Part shown: one piece after another, positions 1 to 12,000 of the stretch
Layout of the letters: the number at the start of each line of letters is the position of its first letter
Numbering within the stretch: position 1 is the stretch's first letter
Origin: Lycocorax pyrrhopterus obiensis
Lineage: Eukaryota; Chordata; Aves; Passeriformes; Paradisaeidae
Assembly: GCA_014706295.1 (NCBI GenBank)
Contig: JACSVZ010000002.1
Location: 18,708,494 to 18,772,493 of the forward strand
Length of the DNA: 64,000 nucleotides
Direction of reading: 5' to 3'
Notes under the pieces: generated by a model
What the model was told of the DNA's origin: nothing
The model's input: the letters and a program-made list of their open reading frames with translations, nothing else
Database searches by the model: none
Translations under genes and position numbers: made by a program

Positions 1-744
1 TGGTTAGAGCACAGTGGGAGAATGACAGGCAGGATTAGTGTCAGGGAGAAGCTTTGCTGTAGTTGTGGAGATGGTCCCTGGGGTCACTCACCTCTGACTG
101 TTGTTCTGTGCTGATGGCTCTGTAATGCAAACCGCTTGATATGTGCCTGTTCATTATCAGAAATGGTGATTAGAAGAGGTATGTCATCAAGAATTCCTTA
201 AAAATAAATAAAATGGCAAACTACTGATGGTAACAAAGATTTGGCTCTGCGGTCATTTCCAAAGGTGCTGCAAATGTCAAAGACGGTCACTGCATTTTGC
301 CTTCTGAGGCAACCACGATTCCATGCCTTAAACTGCTCTAATTGTGTGTTCCTTGCTTTGTTCACTTTTATTCAGCCGTTATGAAGACAGTCATTGTTAA
401 CAGCTTGGCATGTAGTTAGAGTAAAACATTTTTATATCTTTTGGTTATTGGGTAGTAGAAGCATCCGGTCTGGTTTTGTGGTATAACTGCATTTTAGGGA
501 GGGGGGAGGGGTGTTGTTTAATTGTCTTCATGGAATATTAGAGTCAACAGATTTCATTCCTGGATCATGCCAGAGTGCTAAAACACAGGATGATAACAGT
601 GACAAAAAGCTAAGATGACTGGTCTGTTTCCTTAAGAGGCTTTTTTAATATGTCAAAATGGAGATATTTTCTGTGTATTTGCTGGAAAAATATTACATAG
701 GCAATTAAGTAAATGTTTGAAACTTTGTATCTTAAACTGTGTTT
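1..744 (+). other. DNAJC1 intron, left edge of window
   Basis: AT-rich unique sequence upstream of the antisense CR1. The open frames are short, and I see no splice-bordered coding segment. It is assigned to the intron preceding the SANT1 exon because the domain order of DNAJC1 puts earlier exons further left. Confidence 0.75.
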
Positions 745-2585
745 AATCATGGAATCATTTAGGTTGGAAAAGGCCTTTAAGATCATTGACTCTAACCATT
801 AATCCAGCACTACGAAGCCCACCACTAAGTGTCACATCCACATGGTCTTTTAAATACCTCCAGGGATGGCAATTCCACCACTTCCCTGGGCAGTCTGTTA
901 CGACACTCAAAAACCGTTTTAGTGAAGAAACTTTTCCTAATATGCAATCTAAAGCTCCCCTGGCACAACTTGAGGCCGTTTCCTCTTATCCTAGATCTTA
1001 TTACTGTTTGCTTACTATCTTTTTACCTGGGAAAGAGGCCAATCCGCACCTCGCCACAACCCTCTACCATAGGTAGTCGTAGAGAGCAATAAGTTCTCCT
1101 GTGAGCCTCCTTTTCTCCAGGCTAAACACATCCAGCTTCCTCAGCCACTCATCAGACTTGTGCTCCAGACCTTTCACCAGCTCCATTGCCCTTCTCTGGA
1201 CTCTCTCCAGCACCTCAGTGTTCTTCCTGAAGTGAGGGGCCCAGAACTGAACCCAGGATTTCAAGTGTGGCCTCACCAGTGCCAAGTACAGCGGAACAAT
1301 CACTGCCCTGGTCCTGCTGGCCACTCTGTTGCTGATCCAGGCCAGGATGCTATTGGCCTCTTGGCCACCTGGGCCCTCGCTGGCTCATGTTCAGCTGCTG
1401 TTGACCAGCACCCCCAGGTCCTTTTCCAACTTGCACCTTTCCATCCACTCTGTCCCCAGCCTGTAGCACTGCAGGGGTTGTTGTGACCCAAAGGCAGGAC
1501 CAGGCACAGGCACTTGGCCTTGCTGAACCTCAGACCTCTGGCCTCTCCCCATCAATCCAGCCTGTCCAGATCCCCGTGCAGAGCCTTCCTGCCCTCCAGC
1601 AGATCAACATTCCCACCCAGCTCAGTGTGTCTGCAAACTGACTGAGGGTGCCCTCGATCCCCCCATGTTGATCATTGATAAAGATACTAAACAGAACTGG
1701 TCCCAACACCGAGCCCTGGGGAACAGCCCTGGTGACCGGCCACCAGCTGGATGTAATTCCATTCACCAACACCCTCTGGGCTTGGCCATCCTGACAGTTT
1801 TATACCCATCCAGCCAAGCCCTGAGCTGGAGATGCTGTGGGAATTGATGTCAAAGGGTTTCCTGAAGTCCAGGTAGGCACATCCACAGCCTTTCACTCAT
1901 CCACTAAGAAGGTCACCCTGTCTCAGAAGATCAGGTCAGTCAAGCAGGACCTGCCTTTCACAAACCTGTGCTGACTGGGCCTCATCCCCTGGTTGTCCTG
2001 CATGTGCCATGTGATGCCACTCAAGAGGATCTGCTCCATGATCATCCCTGGCACTGAGGTCAGACTGACAGGCCCATAGTTCCCTGAATATTCCTTCTAG
2101 CCCTTCTTGCAGATGGGTATTGCGTCTGGAAACCTCCTGCGAACTGGGACCTCCCCAGTCAGCTGGGTGTGCTGGTAAATGTTTGAAAGGGGCTGAGTGA
2201 GCACTTCTGCCAGCTCCCTCAGTTTCCTTGGATGGGTCCCATCCAGCCCCATGGACTTGTGTGTGTCAGGTTACTGACCATTTTTGCTTGGATAATGGGG
2301 GCTTCATTGTGCTCTGTCTTCCAGGTCAGGGACTGGGTACATGGAGACCAACAGATCTTTCCATTAAAGACTGAGGCAAAGGGGAGGTATGAAGTACCTC
2401 AGCCTTTTCCTCATCCTGTGTCATTGTGTTTCTGCCTGCATCTAGTAAAGGAGGGAGATTCTCCTTAGCCCTCCTTTTGTTGCTCATGGATTTGCAGAAA
2501 CATTGGTTTTTTGCCTTTTACAGCAGTAGTCAGATAAGTTCTTATTGGACTTTGACCCATCTAATTTTTGCATAACCCCATAATC
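745..2585 (-). mobile_element. CR1 LINE, 5'-truncated, antisense to DNAJC1
   Basis: The 3' end is at the left: 745-790 reads, on the + strand, as the inverted avian CR1 terminus (AATCATGGAATCATTTAGG, then TTGGAAAAGG). On the - strand, 1064-1324 gives the typical CR1 reverse-transcriptase tail with [17 protein letters not shown] and [17 protein letters not shown]. Bases 1530-1900 give the RT core ([19 protein letters not shown], and a YLDFRKPFD-like palm segment). These pieces fall in different frames, with stops between them, so the copy is dead. Similarity can be followed to about 2585, after which normal intron resumes. Reverse-transcriptase LINEs of this kind are usually 5'-truncated on insertion. 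The right border is approximate. Confidence 0.92.
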
Positions 2586-2927
2586 TAATAAAAGTATTGT
2601 TGATTATTATCTTTACTGCATTTTATAATGTTGTGTTGTGTATGTTGTATTAAAGTTAATGGAAATTAAATGTGTTAGTCTACATAATACACCAAGTGCA
2701 ATTTTTGAGTGTCCAGGATTTTTGGTATCTTACTGTTGGTCTGTTGTTTTTATCCATTTTCAGCAGCAATACAGAGAGAAGATACCAAGATTTTTTTTTT
2801 TTACATTATTAGATTAATTTGTTTACATTATTAGATTAATTTGTTTAAAATTTTTTTTTCACTATATTACCTTGCAAATAAATGTCCAATATTCCAGTGT
2901 AATGAATGTTTTACAAATGTTTTACAG
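2586..2927 (+). other. DNAJC1 intron end, with T-run and 22-bp tandem repeat
   Basis: AT-rich intron between the CR1 and the SANT1 exon. It holds a run of 12 T (2791-2802), two perfect 22-bp copies (2803-2846) and a second T-rich tract (2851-2862). The branch point and acceptor tract of the next exon must lie in the last 60-80 bases. Confidence 0.7.
2803..2846. repeat. 22-bp perfect tandem duplication
   Basis: Two identical adjacent copies, 2803-2824 and 2825-2846, each ACATTATTAGATTAATTTG plus TTT. A perfect match in neutral intron suggests a recent event. Confidence 0.9.
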
Positions 2928-3047
2928 GCACCTGAATGGACAGAGGAGGACCTGAGCCAGCTGACAAGAAGTATGGTTAAGTTCCCAGGGGGGACCCCCG
3001 GTCGATGGGAAAAGATTGCTCACGAATTGGGTCGATCAGTGGCAGAT
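2928..3047 (+). CDS. DNAJC1: DNAJC1 coding exon, SANT1 domain
   Basis: The 40 codons are bordered by acceptor TTTTACAG and the consensus donor GTGAGT, and both ends are phase 0. The peptide starts [20 protein letters not shown] and holds most of the first SANT/Myb-like domain (Trp4, Trp27, AHELGRSV). The open frame continues on both sides into intron, so the ATG at 2841 is not a real start. A T-run and a 22-bp duplication lie 80-135 bp upstream of the acceptor. Confidence 0.95.
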
Positions 3048-6000
3048 GTGAGTTCACTCAGATTTGCATTGTGTAGAGGATGACAAACCAGAACAAGACA
3101 GGCAGTGTAGAATGCAGACGTATATGGGGGCCGACATTGTCTTTTGAGAGAAGCTACAATCCTTTTAGGACCTGGAAGTGAACCATTAACTAACTATGCA
3201 AGAAGCAGATGTCAGCCAGTCTCTCTCTCCACAATTAACAGCTGTAAGTGATCAGCTGGATGGGGCATTCTGGTGCTTACAGACTTCAGCTACTGTAACC
3301 CAATAACAGAAAAACAATGCGCTGCAGGTTTTGTAGCAACCTTCTTTCACTGCAAGTGAATGTTTGTGTGACTTGGTTAAAGATTACATTTCTGTTTCAA
3401 GCCAGTCCATAAAAAATGCATATGAGCTAATGGTGTTTAGACAGGTGGTTTCCGTTAATTAAGCAGAAATATTTTTACAAATTTTAAAATGGCTAATGTG
3501 TATGATACTATTTCAGTGCCTTTTTCAGGATTACAGCATGCTTAAAAATTATATTATGTAAAATAATTAATGTCCTTGTCAATTCATATTTTATAGTATT
3601 GTACCAGATATCAAAGCAAGCTTGTACTGACGGTTTTTAAGTGTTATGATCTTAAAACCCTTAGGGGCTAGGCTGTAAAAGACTTTTCCTTTTCAAGCAA
3701 TAGATCACTAGAACATGATGTAGTGTCTGCTGAGGACCATTTGAAAGCCCTTTCAGCTGACCCTATTTTATAGGCTCTGTAGGGGTTAATGAGAATAATG
3801 TTTAAATCTGTTCATGTACATTTTGAGATTAGATGTTCTTTATTTATTATATTTCAGGCATTATCTTAAATAATGGGAAACAAAGCCACTGACTAGAGTG
3901 AAATATTACAGCCTTCTGGGAAATTTGTGTAATTCTTAAGTTTTTTTTCATTGTTGATATAATCACAAAAAGATATTTTTAGAACTTACTTTTAAAGTTT
4001 TAATACACCTATACCATTCTGATACATATAAGTCTTTTGCGCTATTCTAATTTTAGAACAATACATTATTTGCAAAATAGTGTACGTAAGCAAGAAGTTA
4101 CTAACCTGCTAATCAAATGAAATTAAGGTTTTTAAGGTTTATTGTGTTCAGTATTGTTTATTATATTTCTTGAAGTATTCATACGATTGGAGTGATTTTC
4201 TTAGGAAAGATGCTACATTTTACTGATACTAACAGCAAAAATATTTCACGTGTTGGTAGTATACAGTGTTCATGGGAAAGAGCTTCTGAGATTGCTTTGG
4301 AAAATCTGATTATCTTGATACAGATAATACAGACACATGGAATGGTTCTACATACATCCATCACAAAACTAACACTATCTTCAGAGTGCTTTTTGCACCC
4401 ACTGACTGCTTTATTCCTTGACTTGGGTGTAAATAACATTCTTTATTAAGAATCCTTTGCATAATATATTTGGCTGTCTTACTTGCACACATCCAGTACT
4501 GGAAAGAAAAAAACAGAGCTCACTTGTTTCTTCCTTTAGATGAGAGGTCCTCAGCAACTTGCTGTTTTGTTTCAATGAGTAGGAAAGAGAAATGAAAGAA
4601 ATGTGATTGTTCTAAGAGCTGTCATTTTCTTGTATGAAAAAAGGAATTTCCAGGATTTTTATGTATGGAGAAAGGTCTGAGTGTAATCTTTTTTGCTTCC
4701 AGTAACCTCCAACTATATGATTAATGTAAGTGTTCTCCACACAAATTTTTACTTCTCTAAAAATTTCCAACTGCTGCTAACGCTAGGTCAGCTTTCCTGA
4801 CACAAACTAATTATTAGAGTTTCTGCTACTTTTATCATTGCATTACAAAGAATTGCAGCAATTAGGTATTACAAGGAAACAAAAATGAATGTTTTATAAA
4901 ATTAATGTTTTAATCAAAAGCTTCATGGGAACTTCTTTAGGTCTCAGACTGTTACTGCATCAGTACTAAAAATGGTGAAACTGGAAACTACTTCAGATAT
5001 ATCCATTCAGTAAGATTTCAGTATTCAGTAAGATGTACAACTTATCCTGTATATTTCTTGAAGATAACATAGAATCTCAGTTTAAAGCAAGGATTCTTAT
5101 TTTGTTTGGGCACCACCATAACTGGGTAAGAAATGTTACAGTAAAGCTGCAGGAGAAACTTCTGGGTTGTTAAACTTTGTGCGCAGTAAAAACGTGTTTG
5201 CATGTGCAGGCAGCATTTGTTGCCTAAACAGCTGTTCCATGTTTCTACTGGGAGCAGTGCAAGGAGCTGAGTTTTGGTGTACAAGGTGCTGCTTTGAGAC
5301 AGCTTGTGTAAGCAGAGTTGGGGAATGCATTGCTTACAGCTGGTTTAACAGGAGTCTAGCCAGAGAGGGTTTGAAGTATGTATTATCTAGCAAACGCACT
5401 AGATCTTAAAAAAGAAAAGCATTCAAAGGCAAATTTGAATTTGTTTTTGTAACATTTTCTAGTATGGGAAATGCTTCTTAAAACTTGAAATCGATGTCTG
5501 CTTCTTTCTTCTCTTGCAAAGCATCAAGAGCAGTAAGGCTTGGTTTTCCTTTCACAGTTAGAGAATTATGATAGAAAGGATTGGTAAGGTATGGTGTGCT
5601 TGTTTCCAAGTGATTTGATGCATTCAAACCTTATTTAATAGTAGATTAGCTAAATAGGTGTTAATAAAAATAGCTCAGAGTAATCCAGTCCAAAATTATA
5701 TCTCCATTGTTGCTTGTCTCAAGGCTTTCTTCCTCAGCAAAAAAAAAAAAAAAAGTTAGAAAAAAGTCTCAAAACTTTTTAAAGAATAAACTGAAACCAT
5801 TCATATATGTCAGAAGAGCATCAGTAAAATTCACTCCCTCTAACCACCCCAAAGAAATTGTCTTAAATTTCTTCTTTTATTAAAGAAATAAATTCCTATG
5901 TCCAACTATGTTTCCACTTGCAATTCTTAAGCAGTGTGAAGCAGCAGCTTGAGGAGAGTGTTCTTGACTTTTTTGAACTTTTCATCTTCATGGTGTTGTT

Positions 6001-9000
6001 TTTACTTACTACATCCTTAGTTTGTGTTGAATTTTCAGTATTGCACTTAAACATGTGGTGTGATAGAAAGAGTCCAGATGAGAATAATAGGGTCCTAAAA
6101 TGTTATCTACAAGGGAAGATTGTGACGGAATTTATGTTGTTGAACTAAAAAAAATGAACTGAGGAGATAAGTATTCAATGATTTTAAAAGAAAACCATAA
6201 TGAGGAAGGGTCTTGTGCACTCTGTTAGTTTTACAGGGCAAGAAGTTATTACCTCAAATTTAATCAGAGGCTGCAGAGTTAGACACTGAAGGACAAAGAA
6301 TTACAATGGAGATGATAAAGCAGTGGAATAAGCTGCTGTGGAGTCTCTGTACTTGTGGGCCTTTAAGAACAGGTTACACAAACATCTGCAAGAGACAACA
6401 TCAATGTAGTGGTTCTGCTTGAGGTTAGGTCCTTTTCTTCATGTGGTCTGTGATTACACTAGCAAGTGCAAGCTATTGGGGAGGAAAAGGGGAGGAAACA
6501 AAACCTTCCTTTCAATTGGAAGCATGTGTGAATTCACTTTTAAAAACGTAGAATTAAAGCCAGATAGTCACCATAGTTGGTCAGTAATCACTGCATATAC
6601 CTTAGCTTGACTTCTTGAATTCAGTAATTCCTAATAAAGTGTCCCTTCAGCTTTTTTCTTGTCTACTACTATTCAAGTTGGTATTTTGTAGACATTTGTT
6701 ATTTACCAATGTACAGCCCAAATAATGGTTCCTGTAAGGCCTATTCTATGGGTATGTCTACCAGATTCCCTGTCCAAACAAGTACATCCACCCAGTGTGA
6801 TGCAGGCTGCTGGGAAAGTGCCAGGCAAAATCCAGCAATAAACAGCTACGTCCGTGCTGTACTGCCCCTGAGCTCATTCAGATCTACTGTTTCTATTTGT
6901 GCTGCCTCATGTGATACCAGCATAAGTATCTTTGCAGCATATTCCTGTGCTTTTCAGCTCAGAGCTAGGGTAGGCTTGCAGCCGTGGTACAGTCATACTG
7001 TGAGAAGGGTTACTACTTTAACTTCTCTCATGGTAAATGTAGGACGTGTTTATCTTGTCTCTCTTTGGGAAGACATCTTTTAACAGCCAATGAATAATCA
7101 ACCCAAAATAGATGAGGTTAAGTTGTGCTCACTTTATCAGTATGTTTAATTATTTAAATTATTTAAATTGCCAATTGTCACTTGAATATGTGCATATAGG
7201 GAATTTAGCAATCTTTTCCTATAAAGATGGTTTTCAGCTGGCTTAGTATAATGAAATCTTATTGCTTTCACAACTGAAAGCTTCTGCAGCTTTTTAAGTC
7301 ATTTTTATTGCAATTGGCTGGTATTGTAAATTAGGTCTTCAAGTATTTTGATTATGAAAGGGAAATGGAGTTAACTCTAATCAGGATTCCTGCCTGCTGA
7401 CCTGGTTACCTGTACTACTGCTCTCTGTCATCCTCCAAACATCTGTTCTTTGACCCATTTTCCTTGCTGAATTTGTTGCTCCAGGGTTAGTTCTCGTTCC
7501 TGTCCGCCAATACTTAAGGAAATAATTGACCTTTTAAAACAAAATAAAAAAGTTATGTTGGAATTTCCTAAGCACTGTGAACACTCCACAACATAGTATA
7601 AATAATGAATGGAGTGGAGTTGCAATACTACTATTTCTGCAAAAATTAATATTGTTTGATTTGACAAATGCTAATCCTTATGAAGATTTATAATGATTGT
7701 CAGCTTTTGCTGAATTCAGAAATTGAGAAAAAGCACTTAGATGTGAAATTATAGAAGTATATTGTAATTGACAATGCCAACCTTCATAGATAAAAAGTTT
7801 AAAAAAAAATATTTGCTGAAAGGCATAAATTAATTTCAGTAACTACAAAGGATGTTCAAATTGTAAAAATAACAGAGGAAGTAAAAGCTGTCTGGCATGC
7901 CAAACAGACTTTAATGTGATTATTAGGTACAGGTTTTTTAAATTAAAGGCAAAGAGATCTCAGATTTCATACTTGTGAAGTAATATCATTCACTTGTCTT
8001 ACAGGATTTAAACTGATTCTGTTTTCTCCTGCAGTCACTAATCTCATGCATTTGTGTTGCAAAAACAGACTTGATTGGGATTTGCTGCTTGTATAGAAGA
8101 ACACTAAGGTAGACAGCAAAACAATAGCCAGGTGGCAGACATTCTGAATTACCATGAAACCTGAAAGCATAAGGTTTGGGGGGGTGGGTGCTTATTTTTG
8201 ATATCTTTTGTATGCCCAAGCAACAGTTTCAGCCTGTAAGTCTGACTGTGTGAGTTCATACTCATTATAAAATAGATTTTTTACTCATTGTAAAATAGAT
8301 TTCTTATTTTTGACAAATGCAAGCTCATTACTTTGCCAACAAGAAAACATCTATATAAGAAATGGTCCATATGTAAAAGCTCATTAATTTATTAGGTCTT
8401 TTGCTTCTGGAGATTAACTGTTTTCCTAAGACTGTTTTAAATTTCATTTTGTGTGCTGTGTCTGTGTTAACTCAGTTACAGTCTAATCTAGTTGTGGGTA
8501 GTCTGAAACATTCACCCATAGTGGTTTGCATATATTTATGTAATCAGTAGTTCTCCCAGTTGCTTATTGAAGTATAAAGACCTAGATCGAGGTCCAAGAG
8601 AGGTTTTGAATATCTAGGATGGGGTTTAGATCATATGTAGGTCATGTAGATCCCTCAGCCTGAGAGTCGAGTCTTCAAATCTCCTGTCTAATGCCACAGA
8701 CACACCAGAATGACTTTGTTGATACTTGGAGGGAGGAAAAGGTGGTTGCTGTTCACAGTACTCTCACTGTACAGTTTTATTCTGTGCACTCCTGCAGTTG
8801 CGCCTGCCATTTTTACAGGATTGGGCAGTACAATGCCCCTTAGAAACAAAACGGATTTTCATCTCATAAAGCATGACCAGAACATTCTTCTCACTTAAAG
8901 TTTTTTTACAGAAGGCAGTGGGACAGCAATTTCTGGTCCAAATAGATGCCTTGCAAAGGGGTTAAGCCAGTGATGCTGCAACGTTTTATAGAGTGTCTTA

Positions 9001-12000
9001 AATTAGTGTAATGTCTCACAAAGCTCCCAGTGAGCTGGGTTTGAATTTCATTGCAGAATTCAAATTTCTGACTGTCAAGAAAGGCAATGCATTTTGCATC
9101 ATCAGGAACAAAATAAGATGTCCAAGTAGTTGTTGCAGTGGGCATTTGAGCCAAACTCCTCTCCTGCATGAGTGCCCATAGGATAGAGCTAAAGACTCTC
9201 TCATGGATTTTGACTGAAAAAAAACAAGCACAGTATGAAATCTCCAGCATTATCACAAGCCAAATAGCGAAGTTCTTCCACTTGTGTCCTGAAAAAAGAA
9301 GCAGTTCTTTTGCTGCTTTAAATTAACTGTTTGGGTACTTAACCTGGAGGAAGTTCTACACGTGGTGATTTAGGCCAAATTTGCCTTTTTTGCAGGCATC
9401 TTAAACTGCCTCATAATTAAACTCATGGTTGTTTTGGGGATTTCTGTTGCTGTGGCAAGTTCAGAATCACACATGGCTTTGAAGTCCATAAGCATGAGAA
9501 AACCGTGTTGTTGCTGGCTGCAACTGGTGGTTCTAAGCAAATTCAGTTGAATTCATAACATGTTTTGTAGTTCTTTCAAGAATGTTGTTCTTAAAATACA
9601 TATTTGCTGTGTTAGTATCAAGTTCAACCTACACAATGGCTAAAGATTAGTTACATTACCAACTTTTGGGAAAGCTTGTAACACTCTACTAAACAAACTG
9701 TTACAAGCAGTGCCAAAACAAAAGTATATCTGATTTAAAATACTAATTTCAAGCAGTCTTGAAAGTTGCAAATTAGGATGCTTGGAAAAATGGAGAATGA
9801 TTTGGCTCAATGCCTCAGTATTTGAAGTTTCCCCAATCTGGTAAAACTGAAAGACAATTCTAGAAGCTCTTTTAGTGTCTAAAAGGGAAGGCAGTGTATA
9901 AAGCAACAAATTTTGAGTCACAAGGAAATAAAAGAATGGGTCATTATTGTCTGACTTGTGTCAAACAGTGCTTGATACAGTTGTGGCTGACGTGAAAAAA
10001 GCTGTTTAGATCTAGACTGGAAGAAAATTTAGTGCAGCAGGTAGTATTTTGCTTATAAGGGGAGAACTTTAAATTTGGCAAGTTATTCTGTGTGGTTCTG
10101 GAAGGTTAGATCTGTAAAAACCTACTACTTTGACAAAGCCAGGAAGGCATTAAAATCTTTCTGTATCTGGCTTTCCCCTGTGAGAAAAAATGTGATTACA
10201 ACTCAAATTAGCCTCAAAGATTCAAGAAATTCCTCATTGCTTCATAGTACTACTCACAGGCTCAAGATTCTACTACTCACACTCAAAGATTCGAGAAATT
10301 CCTCACTACTTCATAGTACTACTCAACTACTCACAGGCTGTCTCCACATTATTTTTTTCCATAATTCCACAGATCTTGGCTTTTTTTTCATGACATAAGT
10401 AGATGGGGAGCATGCAGGAAGATAACAACTGGGTGAGCAGAAGATTGGTACTGGGACAGCAAATTTCTGATAGTTAATGCTGAGAAACCATGACATCTTT
10501 AGTAAATACTTAGAGAACTTCTGCTCAGGAAGATGCTGAGAGTAATAAAAAATAAAAAATGTTACCAGACCCTCCAGTGTTCAGTAGCACCATAACATGT
10601 CATCCTTCTTTTTTCAAGTTTATATACATTTGGAAAGCCAAGTGATGTAGGTTTTCTTCCTCTACAAATCCCACATTATTTTCTCAAAATATCATTAAAA
10701 CCCAAGAAGTTTGTACTTGTGTGATTATCTGCTGCAATCCTAATGAAAATATTATCCTAGAGAAGGAAGGTAGGTTGTTGCCCACAGAAGATTCCCAGCA
10801 GACAGTGAATGGTGAAGGCTTCAATGGCATGTTGGCCCTGTGGAGCTGGGCTGGGGGTGGTGCTGGAGGGCTCAGCTGAACTGGCGGGCCAGTGGCTGCT
10901 GCTGTGAGAATGGGGAATTGCTCTTCATCTTCTGCAAAAGGGCTCTGTTTCTCTCTTTAGCACCAGCAGGACCACTGTACATGACTTTACAGGGTTTTCC
11001 CTCTAGGTCTGTCACAATTCTGCGCTTTTTTTATGTCTGCCTTCCCTGCAGGGTGAAAAGTACCCTCTCATTCATGTGATAGCAAAATTTGCTTTTGCCT
11101 GTGCATCTGAGAGTTTTTTAAGCTGATTCTGAATATTTTTTTTCTGTATATCTCTGAAGTATCAATTGTCCCATCTGAAAGAGGTGGCAGGTGTCCAGGG
11201 TAATAAGAGTTTTAACATCTGGATGGTCATGATGAGGAATGTTTTTACTGCTAGGTGTGTTGTTAAGTAGCAACTAGTCTTTGTGATCTGGACTAATTGT
11301 TAGCAGTACAGGAGGAAACCAGCTCTGTCTGGCTTTCATCACATAAAATCATCCCACTAATCCCACTTGCTTTCGATAGAATCTTTTTATAGCTGAAGAG
11401 CTATTGAAACTGAGTTCAGAAGGGAGTTCTCAGAAGCAAATTGTTCCTGTGGTTTCTTTCTGTAGGTCTCATAGTAAGATAGTTTGATTTCTACTCCAGC
11501 AATTTGATTGCTTGCATCCAGGGTTTTTTTTGTCATCTTTATCTGTCTAAGGAAATCTGTTTCACTGTACATGATTTTACCTGACTTTATTTGTGACTTC
11601 TGTTATCCCTGGTGGACTACAACATTTAAAGTTGATTCCTATAAAATAATGCAGTATGTCTGTTCAGCAGTACAAATACTTGCAGGAATATGAGATCTTC
11701 TGTCTTCTGTTTTAAATCAATTTCACAGTCTTGATCCTTATTATTTAAGGTGTCCCCAGACCCAGGATTTCTTAAGGGGGTTGGCTAATACCCTGGTGAA
11801 AGCTGTTGTCAGTAACAGCAGGCTTTTAGCACACCTTCTCAGAGTCAGGATAAAACTCATAATTTAATATACATGAAAACTGTAATTTTAAAGAATTATG
11901 CAGGAACAAACAGCAGTAATAACTACAAGAGAGTATCCTACAACTGCTTCATACTTCGAATAAGTTTTTCCAAGTATGTTATCTGTTAACTAATGAAAAA

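Noticed and set aside
786..1486. Open frames on the + strand inside the CR1
   Set aside because: They are antisense readings of the CR1 reverse-transcriptase gene.
2841..2927. ATG-led extension upstream of the SANT1 exon
   Set aside because: It reads through the intron and the TTTTACAG acceptor. DNAJC1 has no start here.
6709..7083. 124-codon + strand frame in the DNAJC1 intron
   Set aside because: No splice borders and no homology to DNAJC1; the flanking exons join directly.
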